This document shows positions 17,182 to 26,012 of a stretch of 64,000 nt of DNA, in pieces. Source of the stretch: Arcanobacterium canis (GTDB taxonomy: Bacteria > Actinomycetota > Actinomycetes > Actinomycetales > Actinomycetaceae); contig NZ_CP121208.1 in NCBI RefSeq assembly GCF_029625435.1, positions 1,798,001 through 1,862,000 of the forward strand. Direction: 5' to 3'. The notes beneath the pieces were generated by a model. It worked only from the letters and a program-made list of their open reading frames with translations, was not told the origin of the DNA and made no database searches. Made by a program: the position numbers and the translations under genes. Every line of letters begins with the position of its first letter. Position 1 is the first letter of the stretch.

Positions 17182-18546
17182 ATGGAATTCATGCAATGGG
17201 CTCTCGATATTGCCACTCGCCACCCCGCCTTAAAAGGCGCGCTTGTGTCCTCACACGGACAGTGGCTCGATGTCTTGCTTGCCGACGGACGTGCCTTCCG
17301 ATTCCGTCCCTCCGCGATGATCAGGCCAGACGCCGATGAATCAGTTCGAGAAGCCCTCCTCGGACGCTTGATTGATATCGGGATCTCCCAGGCGAAGGAG
17401 CCTGAGGTTGCCGAAGAAGAACTCGACCGCAGCTCTCACGAATCTGACACCTCATCTGCGTCTGGTACTTCTCTCGGCTTCGGCGCGTCGCGCGGTCATC
17501 TCGCCCACCCCAGCACCTTCGCCGACAGTGCCACCCCGGCGTCGGCAGATGAACTAGACGAAATTACGCAGTCCACACCCATCGTGCCGATTGTGCGTGC
17601 AGCTGACTATTTCATCAATCCATCCACGCAAGCCGACCCGCTAGTTCACGTACCGCTGACAGATTTCATCGCGGTTGGTTTGGCCTATGACCTGCCAAAA
17701 TCTGTCCACCCAGTGTATTACTCCGGGCTTGAAGACGATCATCGTCCTATCGGAGAAATTCTGGCTGAATCGGTTCTCTCCCTGCGACACCTCTCGGACA
17801 CGCACAATCACACAGTCGAAATTGCGGTCACCGAGGTCATGGGCGCACAGGTTCTCGCCTTTATGTCCCCGATGAACTACGAGGTGTCGTGGTTCAGTGA
17901 CTTGGACATGATGCAAGAAGTTGCCGAACGGCTCTCAACTGAACGTCCTGGCGACGTTCAGTTGTTCGTACCGGCTTCTCGTACGAAGTTTTACATTGTG
18001 TTCGCCGACGATCCGAATCTTGCTGCGTTTTTCCAGCTTCTCTTTGACCAGCGTGAGTCACCTGATTCTCTCTACCCTCTTCCGCACACAGTGGCAGCAG
18101 ACGGCTGGCGCGAATGGGTACCGTTCCCAGGCTCACAAGTAGCAGATGTACTGGCAGACTTGCGCGGATATTTCCGTGCGCGCATCTATGCCGGTCAGGT
18201 ACGAGCAATGCGCGCTTGGGGCGAACTCGGAGAACTCGTCGATTTCCGCGTACGCACGCTTCGCGGAGGGAGCACGGTCAGTGAAGCCGTATGGGACGCT
18301 CACTCCGGCCCGGGGTCACTTCCACACACGGACTACATCACATTCGTCCGCGAGCGCGGGCCGATGCCCTGGGATGAAACCCCTGAGGTACACGTCTCAG
18401 TCCCCACCCACGTGGTGCGCGATTTGTGGCCTGAAGGCTTGCACAGTGTCGATAACGTCTGGCCAGCACGCTGGGAAAAAACGAGTTTCCCGCCGGACGA
18501 CGTCCTCAAGGCAATGGCCGACGCCGCCGGCAAGAGCGCTTTCTAA
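17182..18546 (+). CDS. Hypothetical protein divergent from the giant surface protein
   Basis: This is a 454-residue soluble protein without a recognised domain. The N-terminal 75 residues (MEFMQWALDIATRHPALKG ... FRFRPSAMIRPD) look folded. A low-complexity acidic/serine linker follows (about 75-130), then a larger folded region (about 140-450) rich in aromatic residues (YYSGLEDDH, MNYEVSWFSDLDMMQEVAERL, PLPHTVAADGWREWVPFPGSQ). No signal peptide or membrane span is present. It is transcribed away from the surface-protein operon across a 96-base shared upstream region and converges on tgt. I do not recognise it; the arrangement permits co-regulation with the operon but does not prove it. Confidence 0.75.
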   Translation: MEFMQWALDIATRHPALKGALVSSHGQWLDVLLADGRAFRFRPSAMIRPDADESVREALLGRLIDIGISQAKEPEVAEEELDRSSHESDTSSASGTSLGFGASRGHLAHPSTFADSATPASADELDEITQSTPIVPIVRAADYFINPSTQADPLVHVPLTDFIAVGLAYDLPKSVHPVYYSGLEDDHRPIGEILAESVLSLRHLSDTHNHTVEIAVTEVMGAQVLAFMSPMNYEVSWFSDLDMMQEVAERLSTERPGDVQLFVPASRTKFYIVFADDPNLAAFFQLLFDQRESPDSLYPLPHTVAADGWREWVPFPGSQVADVLADLRGYFRARIYAGQVRAMRAWGELGELVDFRVRTLRGGSTVSEAVWDAHSGPGSLPHTDYITFVRERGPMPWDETPEVHVSVPTHVVRDLWPEGLHSVDNVWPARWEKTSFPPDDVLKAMADAAGKSAF

Positions 18547-18587
18547 GGGCGCCGTCGGCCACCGACGTCCGGCGTCGCACGGGAAGT

Positions 18588-19799
18588 TTACTTGCCGTAA
18601 AAACCGCCCAGGAACTCGTCCTTAAAGTCCCAGTAGGATCCGTCTTCCATAGAAGAACGGATCTGATCAACTAGGCGCACCGTGAAGTACTCGTTGTGAA
18701 TCGTGGTCAAGGTGTTGACCAACATTTCCTTCGCCTTAAACAAATGGTGGATGTAAGCCTTCGTGTAGTGGGTACACGTGTAACATTCGCACCCCTCGAC
18801 CAGCGGAGAAAAATCGCGCTTGAACTGGGCTCGCGTGATATTAAAGCGCCCTGACGGCGAATAGATCGCCCCGTTACGAGCAACCCGCGACGGATTCACA
18901 CAGTCAAAAGTATCGGCCCCGGCCTCGACGGCGTTGAAGAAGTCGTCGGGCTCAGAAATCCCCAGCAAATGGCGAGCGCGATCGTCGGGAAGTTCTTCAC
19001 ACACCCACCGGACAATGCGCCCTAAGTTTTCCTTTTCTAATGCACCGCCGACGCCGAAGCCGTCAAAATGCTGCCCGTCAATCTCCATTGCTCCCAGATC
19101 TCGTGCTGCTTTACGGCGAAGATCTTCGTATTGGGCACCTTGAATCACGCCCCACAGCTGCTGATAGGGCTTGCCCGAACGCTCTTGAGTGAGTTGCTTG
19201 TGGGCAGCGAGGCAACGCTGTGCCCACAAGCGTGTGCGTTCCAATGACTCTTCTTGGTAGGAGCGTGAGTTCATTAAGGTAGTGAGCTCATCAAAGGCGA
19301 AAATAATGTCTGCACCAAGCTCGTGCTGAATGCGCATCGAAATTTCAGGGGTGAATCGATGAAGATCACCGTTGATGTGCGAACGGAACCACACGCCGTC
19401 GTCGTCCACGTTCGCCAGACGCTCCTTGTTCGGGGCGACGGCGTCGTCAGCAACTTTCTTTCCAGAAAATTCTTCCGACAGAACCTTCTTAAAACCACTA
19501 CCAAGGCTCATCACCTGGAAGCCGCCGGAGTCGGTGTAGGTCGGACCTTCCCAGTTCATGAACTTACCCAGGCCACCCGCTTCGTCAACGATGTCTGAAC
19601 CCGGCTGAAGGTAGAGATGGTAGGCGTTCGAGAGCACGGCCTGTCCACCCACCTGGGCCACTGCTTCAGGAAGCACCCCCTTCACCGTGGCTTTCGTTCC
19701 CACAGGAATAAACGCCGGCGTTGAGATTTGACCGTGTGGTGTGTAAATCACGCCCGTGCGGCCAATCGTGCCATCGAGTTGAGTCTTTACCTCGAACAT
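18588..19799 (-). CDS. tgt: Queuine/preQ1 tRNA-guanine transglycosylase
   Basis: The enzyme (403 residues from the chosen ATG) exchanges guanine at the wobble position of GUN-anticodon tRNAs for the queuosine precursor. Visible features are TPAFIPVGTKATVKG, LSNAYHLYLQPG, the base-binding DSGGFQVMSL, the catalytic-region motif FDCVNPSRVARNG, and the zinc site CECYTCTHYTKAYIHHLF near the C-terminus. Length matches bacterial Tgt with an extended tail. I prefer ATG at 19799 (MFEVKTQ), which follows a purine-rich GAAAGAG; a TTG eight codons earlier would add a basic extension. No other queuosine genes are in the window, so the base may be salvaged. Confidence 0.93.
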   Translation of the reverse strand: MFEVKTQLDGTIGRTGVIYTPHGQISTPAFIPVGTKATVKGVLPEAVAQVGGQAVLSNAYHLYLQPGSDIVDEAGGLGKFMNWEGPTYTDSGGFQVMSLGSGFKKVLSEEFSGKKVADDAVAPNKERLANVDDDGVWFRSHINGDLHRFTPEISMRIQHELGADIIFAFDELTTLMNSRSYQEESLERTRLWAQRCLAAHKQLTQERSGKPYQQLWGVIQGAQYEDLRRKAARDLGAMEIDGQHFDGFGVGGALEKENLGRIVRWVCEELPDDRARHLLGISEPDDFFNAVEAGADTFDCVNPSRVARNGAIYSPSGRFNITRAQFKRDFSPLVEGCECYTCTHYTKAYIHHLFKAKEMLVNTLTTIHNEYFTVRLVDQIRSSMEDGSYWDFKDEFLGGFYGK

Positions 19800-19839
19800 T
19801 TTTCTCTTTCTGCGTGTGATCAATAGTGGTGCGGCTGGC

Positions 19840-20667
19840 CTAGTAGGCGACGCGAATCACTGGGTCGCCTGCGGCAGATTGCGCCTGTGTCAGAGGGAGA
19901 TCGGCACCCGCCCACCCCAAAGTTTGTCCAGGCAGAAGGAATGCTCCACCGGTGACGATGTAGTTCGCTACTCCACCAACTAAGGAAAAGAGGTCTTGCA
20001 CCGTGTGTGCAGAATCGAGCACTTCCACGTCGAGATGGCCGAAAATCGGCAAACCGAGAGTTCGTGCTCGATGAAGATCTTCCCCTGCAACACGCACCGA
20101 GACCCATAACGGGAGGGGGACTTCGCCCTGCGTCAGCGATTGAGATAGTTCAATGATCATTGGCGCTGGGTGCAATGCTCCAAGCTCGGGCCGGAATACA
20201 CCCACTGCGGCGTCTTCACGCATCAGAGCATCAGCGAGTTGAGTCATGACGATATTCGCTGAGACCATTCGTCCACGCCGTTTGAGTTCGGGGAGCTGGT
20301 CAACGTCTGCTGTTTCTCCTGCCAGCTCGCCTTCGAGAGCAGCATCGAGAGGGGCATAGAACGTCATTGCCACATGGAAATTGTGTTCAGGCAGCGATCC
20401 CTTTTCAACATCCACGGCACCAGAAACTGGAGTGAGGAGAACTTGCACCCCCTGCCACGCAAAGTGAAAAATTGCGTCTTTTCCAGCAGTTGCGGGCGCT
20501 CCGTCGGCACCGACCCACGATCCATGTACGTCAATATTCCACAGCTCCTTGAGGCCACTCACAGCCTTTTCCACATCAATAGGGGCCGTGAACAGGGCAA
20601 ATGCCGATAGAACCTCAGGGGCGGTGGGATGAATTGCAGATACTCCAAGCTGATCCATACCGGGCAT
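19840..20667 (-). CDS. DUF4261-like protein
   Basis: This 275-residue soluble protein (start ATG 20667, MPGMDQLGV) resembles the DUF4261 family: an N-terminal AFALFTAPIDVEKAV segment, a central GRMVSANIVMTQLADALMREDAAVGVFRPELG block, and a C-terminal segment with LPIFGHLDVEVLDS and TGGAFLLPGQTLGWAG. The function of the family is unknown. The start is uncertain because no clear ribosome site precedes either ATG (20667 or three codons later). It lies 37 bases downstream of a membrane-anchored hypothetical protein and just upstream of tgt, all on the minus strand, so the three may be co-transcribed. Confidence 0.65.
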   Translation of the reverse strand: MPGMDQLGVSAIHPTAPEVLSAFALFTAPIDVEKAVSGLKELWNIDVHGSWVGADGAPATAGKDAIFHFAWQGVQVLLTPVSGAVDVEKGSLPEHNFHVAMTFYAPLDAALEGELAGETADVDQLPELKRRGRMVSANIVMTQLADALMREDAAVGVFRPELGALHPAPMIIELSQSLTQGEVPLPLWVSVRVAGEDLHRARTLGLPIFGHLDVEVLDSAHTVQDLFSLVGGVANYIVTGGAFLLPGQTLGWAGADLPLTQAQSAAGDPVIRVAY

Positions 20668-20704
20668 TCTACCGTCAGGTGGTTGTACTGGTCGCCTCAC
20701 CAGC

Positions 20705-21277
20705 TCAAGAGAAACGATCAATCGCCAACGGTAAAGGAATCTTCTTCAACGCGCGCGCCCGAATATCTGGGATGACGCCGCGGATGCGTTCCCAAGCGCC
20801 CATCGATCGAAAGTCCGTGGGATCACGGAGAAGCACTTTCGTCAGATCGTCACGCGTGACGGTATAAGACATGGTGTACGAATCGAACGTCACCACCGTA
20901 GTTCGTGATGAAAATGCCATCAGTGCTGTCGCTGAATACATGAGGTTATTTTCAAAGTTTGTGTCCTCGTGGTCAGGATTGACCCACACTTTCACATAGC
21001 TCTCTTCACCCCATCCGCCATCAATAGTTCCTCCGATGGGCATACTCTTCAAAAAGTTAATAACCGTTGCACCGATTTGCTCGTCCGGATCAATATCGAC
21101 AATTTTCTCGAAAGGTGTCATCTTGTGGCTACGCCAATGTTCGGAGCCTGCTTGTTCTGACTTCGGCAGTTCCTCGAAGGGCACGCGTACATCGTTATGC
21201 GTCAGGACATATCCCCCAATAAGCAATGCAGTCAGAATCATACAGATCCCTATTGCCAACCACGACACTTTCTTCAT
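20705..21277 (-). CDS. Membrane-anchored hypothetical protein, possibly DUF4825-like
   Basis: The product has 190 residues, with an N-terminal signal-anchor (VSWLAIGICMILTALLIGGYVL) and no lipobox. The extracytoplasmic part contains VDIDPDEQIGATVINFLKSMPIGG, then NNLMYSATALMAFSSRTTVVTFD, then YTVTRDDLTKVL. This pattern recalls DUF4825 domains, but I hold that weakly. The ATG at 21277 starts a natural signal sequence; a much longer in-frame extension upstream carries no ribosome site and has a composition unlike a protein N-terminus. It is transcribed divergently from the gene at 21476 and sits ahead of the DUF4261-like gene. Confidence 0.6.
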   Translation of the reverse strand: MKKVSWLAIGICMILTALLIGGYVLTHNDVRVPFEELPKSEQAGSEHWRSHKMTPFEKIVDIDPDEQIGATVINFLKSMPIGGTIDGGWGEESYVKVWVNPDHEDTNFENNLMYSATALMAFSSRTTVVTFDSYTMSYTVTRDDLTKVLLRDPTDFRSMGAWERIRGVIPDIRARALKKIPLPLAIDRFS

Positions 21278-21327
21278 ACTCACTATTCTTGCAGGTTCCT
21301 CACGGAGCAGCGACGTCGGCGGGCAGT

Positions 21328-21368
21328 GAGCGCAACGGGTCACCGAGCGCAACGGGTCACCGAGCGCA
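21328..21368. repeat. Short tandem repeat, 17-bp unit, 2.4 copies
   Basis: The unit GAGCGCAACGGGTCACC occurs at 21328-21344 and 21345-21361, followed by a partial third copy (GAGCGCA). It is flanked on both sides by GCGACGTCGG. It lies in the divergent intergenic region between the membrane-anchored hypothetical gene (start 21277) and the DUF4862-like gene (start 21476). Confidence 0.85.
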
Positions 21369-21475
21369 GCGACGTCGGAACACGAAGAATTCACACAGCT
21401 GACGGACGTGGCGCGGGGCACCATGCTCCGCGTACTGTAGGTATGACAGAATACAACGAGACAAGGAGCATACTC

Positions 21476-22393
21476 ATGGCAATACCGTTCGTGGTCGGCG
21501 CTTACGCCGCGTTGCCCGCAGATCGAGAGCAACAGGAAGAGTTTTACGCCTCGCTTGCGGATGCCCAGTGGGTCAACGGACTCGAAATCCCACTTCGTCA
21601 GACCATCACCGATGATTTGCCGTGGTTTGCTCACCAAATCGCGCCGTCGTTTACCATGAATATCCTCACGCCGATTCCGGGAACAATGGGGAATTTAGCG
21701 AAAAACCCGGCGTTCGGCATCGCTTCCCCCGACGAGGCAGGCCGTGCAGCTGCACTCGAATTCCTGATCGACGGAATCAACCAAGTCAAAGCCGTCAACG
21801 ACGCCGTCGGCCGCCAAGTCTTTTCGTGGATTGCGCTGCACACCGCCCCCACAGCCACGGCTGAGCGTGAAGCACTCGTTCGCTCACTGGCCACGATTGA
21901 ACAGTGGGATGCAGATGGCGCAAAGTTCGTCATCGAGCATCAAGATGCGTTTATCCCTGACCAGGCTCCACAGAAGGGTTTCCTCTCACTGGGAGACGAA
22001 ATCGGCGCTATTTCCGACGCGGGAACTGAACGCACTTTCATCTCCTTAAACTGGGGACGAAGTGCGATCGAAGGCCGAAGCCCACAGACGCCACTGGACC
22101 ACATCAAGGCTGCTGCACCGAGCGGAAAACTGGCAGGCGTGATTTTCTCCGGTACGCACAACGTCGATGGAGATTACGGGCCGGCGTGGACCGATTCGCA
22201 TGTGGCACTTCAGCACGACGAGCCCAGTTCGATCATGACGAGCACCCTCGTGGCAACGGCTGCCGAAGCTGCTCGCAGCGCAAAAGTGAGCTACCTGGGA
22301 GCGAAACTCACCCTCGACGGGCGTTACACCGTACCAGAGCGTATTGCGATTTTGCGCAGGGTGGCTGGAGCAGCCGGGAAATCGCAGGCATAA
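21476..22393 (+). CDS. DUF4862-like protein
   Basis: This 305-residue soluble protein starts at ATG 21476, with AAGGAG eight bases upstream; a longer frame upstream is rejected because it runs through the tandem repeat. The sequence opens with the strand-like MAIPFVVGAYAALPAD, has WVNGLEIPLRQTI, NILTPIPGTMGNLAKNPAFGIASPDE, HQDAFIPDQAPQKGFLSL and a late VSYLGAKLTL. The layout suggests a TIM-barrel related to xylose-isomerase-like enzymes, which fits my recollection of DUF4862. No catalytic assignment can be made. It converges on the lipoprotein gene with 35 bases between stops. Confidence 0.6.
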   Translation: MAIPFVVGAYAALPADREQQEEFYASLADAQWVNGLEIPLRQTITDDLPWFAHQIAPSFTMNILTPIPGTMGNLAKNPAFGIASPDEAGRAAALEFLIDGINQVKAVNDAVGRQVFSWIALHTAPTATAEREALVRSLATIEQWDADGAKFVIEHQDAFIPDQAPQKGFLSLGDEIGAISDAGTERTFISLNWGRSAIEGRSPQTPLDHIKAAAPSGKLAGVIFSGTHNVDGDYGPAWTDSHVALQHDEPSSIMTSTLVATAAEAARSAKVSYLGAKLTLDGRYTVPERIAILRRVAGAAGKSQA

Positions 22394-22428
22394 AGGTCTC
22401 GCTCGTCAGCCAGACACTTTGAGTGTTC

Positions 22429-23778
22429 TCACCCCAAGGGACGCAGATACGTCAGTTTCTTACCGTCCCATTGGAAGAACATTGTGTGGGCTGACCCGGC
22501 GCCGACGATTCCTTGTGTACCTGGCTTATTCACGGTCTTTGCGTTTGTCACATCTGCGATATTCGCCCCAGCCTGAACAAAAGGTGCTCCGAGGGCAACA
22601 GGTTCACCGCTGATTTTCCACTGTGATTTGCTAATCCAGTGTCCATCATTGAGGAGCGCTGGTTCCCCTTGCGTCGTCTTCTCGACGTGCGCAAGAAGTG
22701 CCTGTCGCAACTCGCGACTGGTGACATCCGCATTCATCCCCGCAAGCGCGTACGAAAAAGCGGCACTTGAGCTAGGGGCAGGAGTGATCGACACGGCGTG
22801 ACCATTCGAGTTCCATTCAACAACAACGACGCCGGAGCCATCAGTGGCGTGGTTCGTTACCTTCGCTGATTCCTCGGTTTTCGGTGTCGCTGACTGTTGA
22901 TCACCGGGAGTTGTCTGAACCTGGGGGGCGTGATTGACTCCTTTGCTCGCATCTGAGTCAAGTGTCCCCTCCGCAGCCAGACAGACGACGCCGTCGGTTG
23001 CCGACCAGCACGCGTTCCCCTGTGCATACGCAAGCGATGGCAACTGGATGTACTCGCCGTTGCCATTCTTATTCGTTTGCAAGCGAACGAGCCCTGGACT
23101 CACCTGAGGCTCAAGCGTACGGCTGGGCGGAAAATATGTGCGCTGTTGGTTCTGGACTGCTCCGTTTGCGCCGAGCATAGCGACGACCGACGAGCTACGG
23201 CCAACATTGACTACCCCGAGGCTCTGACCAAACGCACCCACAATCTGCGGAATATCCCCGCCCAGAGAATTATCTGTTGACCAGGTAAAATTTACACTTC
23301 CTGTCCGAGCTGAAAGAATCACAAGATCTGAACGCGCCGCGCGTGACTCTGGACGTTCGTCGTCGAGGTTTTCTCCACCTTTGCCGCCGGCGTCGGCAAG
23401 ACCAACCGTGAGGTAAATCGAGCCTGCTCCAGCGTCGAGCGCGGTCAGCGTTGATCCAGTGGGAAGGTAGTAACGCCACGTCGGAAGTGCTGTGTTTTTC
23501 CCGGTGACGGTGTAGCCGGTCAGGCGTCGCAACGAATGATGGCTTGAGAGCACCACCAAAGTTTTTGTTTCGGGATCGTACGTGACCGCTTCAGGCTCGT
23601 CGGCTAGTTCCGCACTCCATGCCTCCTCGGCACCGCCTTGGTATGGGTTACGTGTGTGGACAGTTGCACTCGACGACGACGTCGATGACGGCGTCGGAGC
23701 TGGCTTGACTGCGGGCGAACAACCGGCGAGCACTGCAAGGGTAGCCGTCACGAAAGCAAGAGGAGCAAAGAACTTCAC
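22429..23778 (-). CDS. Secreted lipoprotein, beta-propeller-like, unknown function
   Basis: The product has 449 residues, with a type II signal peptide ending LAVLAGC, so Cys at about 20 would be lipidated. A Ser/Pro/Thr-rich linker follows. The remainder shows repeated short strand pairs (VTYDPETKTLVVLSSHHS, ITLTALDAGAGSIYLTVG-like) consistent with a propeller, interrupted by a Gln/Thr/Glu-rich low-complexity stretch near residue 280-310. The start is GTG 23778, preceded by CTAGGG. It is divergent from the DsbA-like gene over 101 bases. A surface-exposed lipoprotein is well supported; the ligand or role is not. Confidence 0.75.
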   Translation of the reverse strand: MKFFAPLAFVTATLAVLAGCSPAVKPAPTPSSTSSSSATVHTRNPYQGGAEEAWSAELADEPEAVTYDPETKTLVVLSSHHSLRRLTGYTVTGKNTALPTWRYYLPTGSTLTALDAGAGSIYLTVGLADAGGKGGENLDDERPESRAARSDLVILSARTGSVNFTWSTDNSLGGDIPQIVGAFGQSLGVVNVGRSSSVVAMLGANGAVQNQQRTYFPPSRTLEPQVSPGLVRLQTNKNGNGEYIQLPSLAYAQGNACWSATDGVVCLAAEGTLDSDASKGVNHAPQVQTTPGDQQSATPKTEESAKVTNHATDGSGVVVVEWNSNGHAVSITPAPSSSAAFSYALAGMNADVTSRELRQALLAHVEKTTQGEPALLNDGHWISKSQWKISGEPVALGAPFVQAGANIADVTNAKTVNKPGTQGIVGAGSAHTMFFQWDGKKLTYLRPLG

Positions 23779-23879
23779 GTCCCTAGGCTAGCAGGACTGG
23801 CGAATCCCCCACGACTGTGGTCCTGAATTTATTGATGTATCGACGTGGTTAAATTGTGTCAGATGTCTAAGGAGGAACA

Positions 23880-24758
23880 ATGTCCGAGTCCAACCAGAAC
23901 ACATTCCCACCTGCACGCGAACTCGAAGACGATGCTCTTGTTCACAGCGGTACACCCACTCCACTACCCTCACACACTCAGCCTTCGACGAAAAGTCGCC
24001 GCAGCCTCCTCATTGCACTGGTCTGCGTTGCCACTGTCGTTGTTGTTGCCCTGGTGATGACGATGCTTGTGTGGAAGACAAGTTCGTCAACGCCGACCTC
24101 ACGAGCGACAAGCGCCTCGGCGTCGGCACCAGCGACGGAAGAAACTGGAGCTGGGCGGTTCACACCTGTCGAGCAGAGCGACAAAGTCAAGAAGCTCATC
24201 GCCTCTCAGCAACGCCGGCAAGAAGGCGATCCGATGGCTATCGGAAAAGTTGATGCCCCGGTAGTGATGAGCGTGTACTCGGATTACCGTTGTCCTCATT
24301 GCCTGTCGTTTGCGCGCGAAAAGATCCCTGCGTTGCAAAAGTATGTTGATAACGGCACCCTACGCATCGAGTTTTCTGAGCTACCGATCCTCGGCGATCA
24401 GTCAACCCTGGCAGCGAAGGCAGCAATTGCAGCTGGCATACAAGGGAAGTACCTCCCCTTCCATGACGCGCTCTTTGGCTCGTGGAAGGATGGCAGTCAT
24501 CCGGATTACACCCCACAATTCCTCAAGGGAATTGCACAGGAAGCTGGAGTGCCCGATTTGGAGAAGTTCGCCAAAGATATGGAGTCCGATACGGTAGCTT
24601 CACAAGTCAAAGCCACCTATGATCGAGGAATCAACAAACTTGGCTTCGAGTTCGTTCCCAGTATTCTGGTGGGAGAACAGTTTGTGGACGGCAGCTACCC
24701 GGTTGACGTGTTTGCGCAAGTTGTTGAGAGCGAGGCTAAGACGAAGGGATCTCAGTGA
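23880..24758 (+). CDS. Membrane-anchored DsbA-like thiol-disulfide oxidoreductase
   Basis: This is a 292-residue protein. A cytosolic N-terminal tail of about 40 residues is followed by a membrane span at about 42-65 and a Ser/Thr/Ala linker. A DsbA-like thioredoxin domain from about 110 carries the CPHC active site at 138-141, and the cis-proline loop reads FVPSILVG. It likely forms or rearranges disulfides in exported proteins. The start ATG at 23880 has a near-ideal AAGGAGGAACA ribosome site. The stop overlaps the GTG of the acyltransferase gene by four bases. Exported cysteine-containing clients in this window include the kinase ectodomain; the link is only suggestive. Confidence 0.9.
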   Translation: MSESNQNTFPPARELEDDALVHSGTPTPLPSHTQPSTKSRRSLLIALVCVATVVVVALVMTMLVWKTSSSTPTSRATSASASAPATEETGAGRFTPVEQSDKVKKLIASQQRRQEGDPMAIGKVDAPVVMSVYSDYRCPHCLSFAREKIPALQKYVDNGTLRIEFSELPILGDQSTLAAKAAIAAGIQGKYLPFHDALFGSWKDGSHPDYTPQFLKGIAQEAGVPDLEKFAKDMESDTVASQVKATYDRGINKLGFEFVPSILVGEQFVDGSYPVDVFAQVVESEAKTKGSQ

Positions 24759-25369
24759 AGCACCTCATTTCCAAGGCATTTCAAGCGGTTTCTCGTTGGA
24801 CATTTGTCCATGAACCATTGCCGGAAAAAGCGATTGTCATCGGCGCTCCGCACACCTCTATTTGGGACGGTATCTTGATGGCGGTTGCGTTTTGGGATCT
24901 GAAACGCGATTTCAGATTCCTTGTCAAAGACTCGCTCATGCGCGGACCGATTTCTCCGCTCATTAAGTGGGTAGGTGGCATGGGAGTAGATCGCTCACAC
25001 CCGCAGGGAATGGTCGGGGCGGCTGTGGAACAAGCGAAGAAAACTGATGACTTCACCTTGATCATCGCCCCCGAAGGTACTCGTTCACAGCGTACCTATT
25101 GGCGTTCAGGCTTCTACCACATTGCTCTTGGCGCCAACGTTCCAGTTGTTTTGGGTTTTATCGACGCAAAAACTCGTACCTATGGTTGGGGGCCACACAT
25201 CACGTTGACCGGCGATATGAGAGCCGATATGGACGTCATCCGCGCTTTCTATGCTGACAAGAAGGGAATGCGCGATAGGCGCATCTCTACTCCACGCCTG
25301 CGCGCTGAAGATGCTGGTAACGGCTCGCAGACATCGGCCGGTGACTCGTCTGCAGGTGAGAACTCGTGA
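24755..25369 (+). CDS. 1-acyl-glycerol-phosphate acyltransferase family protein (PlsC-like)
   Basis: The product has 204 residues. The acyltransferase signature appears as APHTSIWDG (H33 and D38 of HX4D), followed by the PEGTRSQ motif near 110, as in the glycerophosphate acyltransferase family. It is short and lacks an obvious multi-span membrane region, like the MDR0531/YihG-type small members. The substrate (lysophosphatidate or another acyl acceptor) is not determinable. A Ser/Gly/Asp-rich tail ends the protein. Both ends overlap neighbours by the GTGA tetranucleotide (24755-24758 and 25366-25369), so the three genes form one coupled unit. Confidence 0.8.
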   Translation: MKHLISKAFQAVSRWTFVHEPLPEKAIVIGAPHTSIWDGILMAVAFWDLKRDFRFLVKDSLMRGPISPLIKWVGGMGVDRSHPQGMVGAAVEQAKKTDDFTLIIAPEGTRSQRTYWRSGFYHIALGANVPVVLGFIDAKTRTYGWGPHITLTGDMRADMDVIRAFYADKKGMRDRRISTPRLRAEDAGNGSQTSAGDSSAGENS

Positions 25370-25950
25370 ACAACTTCGACTACCCGCGTGCCTTTGACTC
25401 TGTGAAATCGACGCAGTCACAGAGCACGCGGGCCGAAGTCGCCAAGCTGGTGGTTGATTCACTTCAGCTCCCAGTAGCTACTGCGATCACCATGTTGGAG
25501 AACCAGTCCGTTCTCCTCGATGCGATGCGTGAAGAACTCAAGGACTTGCGGGCCGAGGCATTGAGTTCAGCGGCGGAGGATAAGAACCGCGAGCGCGACC
25601 CAATCGACATCTTTCCCGAATCCCATCAGCCGTTACCTCACGTTGCACACGCAAGCGCGGCAAGTAGCGCAATCGCGACCGCGTTCCGTGCGCTCGACGC
25701 GGCGAAGGTTTCACACGATTTGAGCGCGCTGGCACATCCGATCCGTCTTGAGATTCTGCAACTCACGGCCGAGCGTGCGATGAGCGTGCGCGAGTTGGTT
25801 GAAGCACTATCGACAGGCACTACTGGCCAGGTGTATCACCACATGAAAGCTCTGACCAGTGCGGGGTGGGTCGAGATGACCGAGGGTGAATACCATCTTT
25901 CTCCTGACCGCGGCCCTCAGTTGGCCGCAATCCTCGCAGCCTTGCGCTAA
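25366..25950 (+). CDS. ArsR-like winged-helix transcriptional regulator
   Basis: This is a 194-residue protein. The N-terminal 60 residues are helical and charged and could dimerise. The C-terminal about 75 residues are an ArsR-type winged helix: LSALAHPIRLEILQLTAERAMSVRELVEAL, then GQVYHHMKALTSAGWVEM. No metal-binding CxC motif is visible, so the sensing mechanism is unknown. It is translationally coupled to the acyltransferase gene. It may regulate this small operon or the neighbouring S33 peptidase; neither can be decided from sequence. Confidence 0.8.
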   Translation: MNNFDYPRAFDSVKSTQSQSTRAEVAKLVVDSLQLPVATAITMLENQSVLLDAMREELKDLRAEALSSAAEDKNRERDPIDIFPESHQPLPHVAHASAASSAIATAFRALDAAKVSHDLSALAHPIRLEILQLTAERAMSVRELVEALSTGTTGQVYHHMKALTSAGWVEMTEGEYHLSPDRGPQLAAILAALR

Positions 25951-26012
25951 CAAATAATCAACACGAGTATGCTCTCATCGCTCCTGCGAGTGAAGCGCGC
26001 TAGGCTTGTGCT

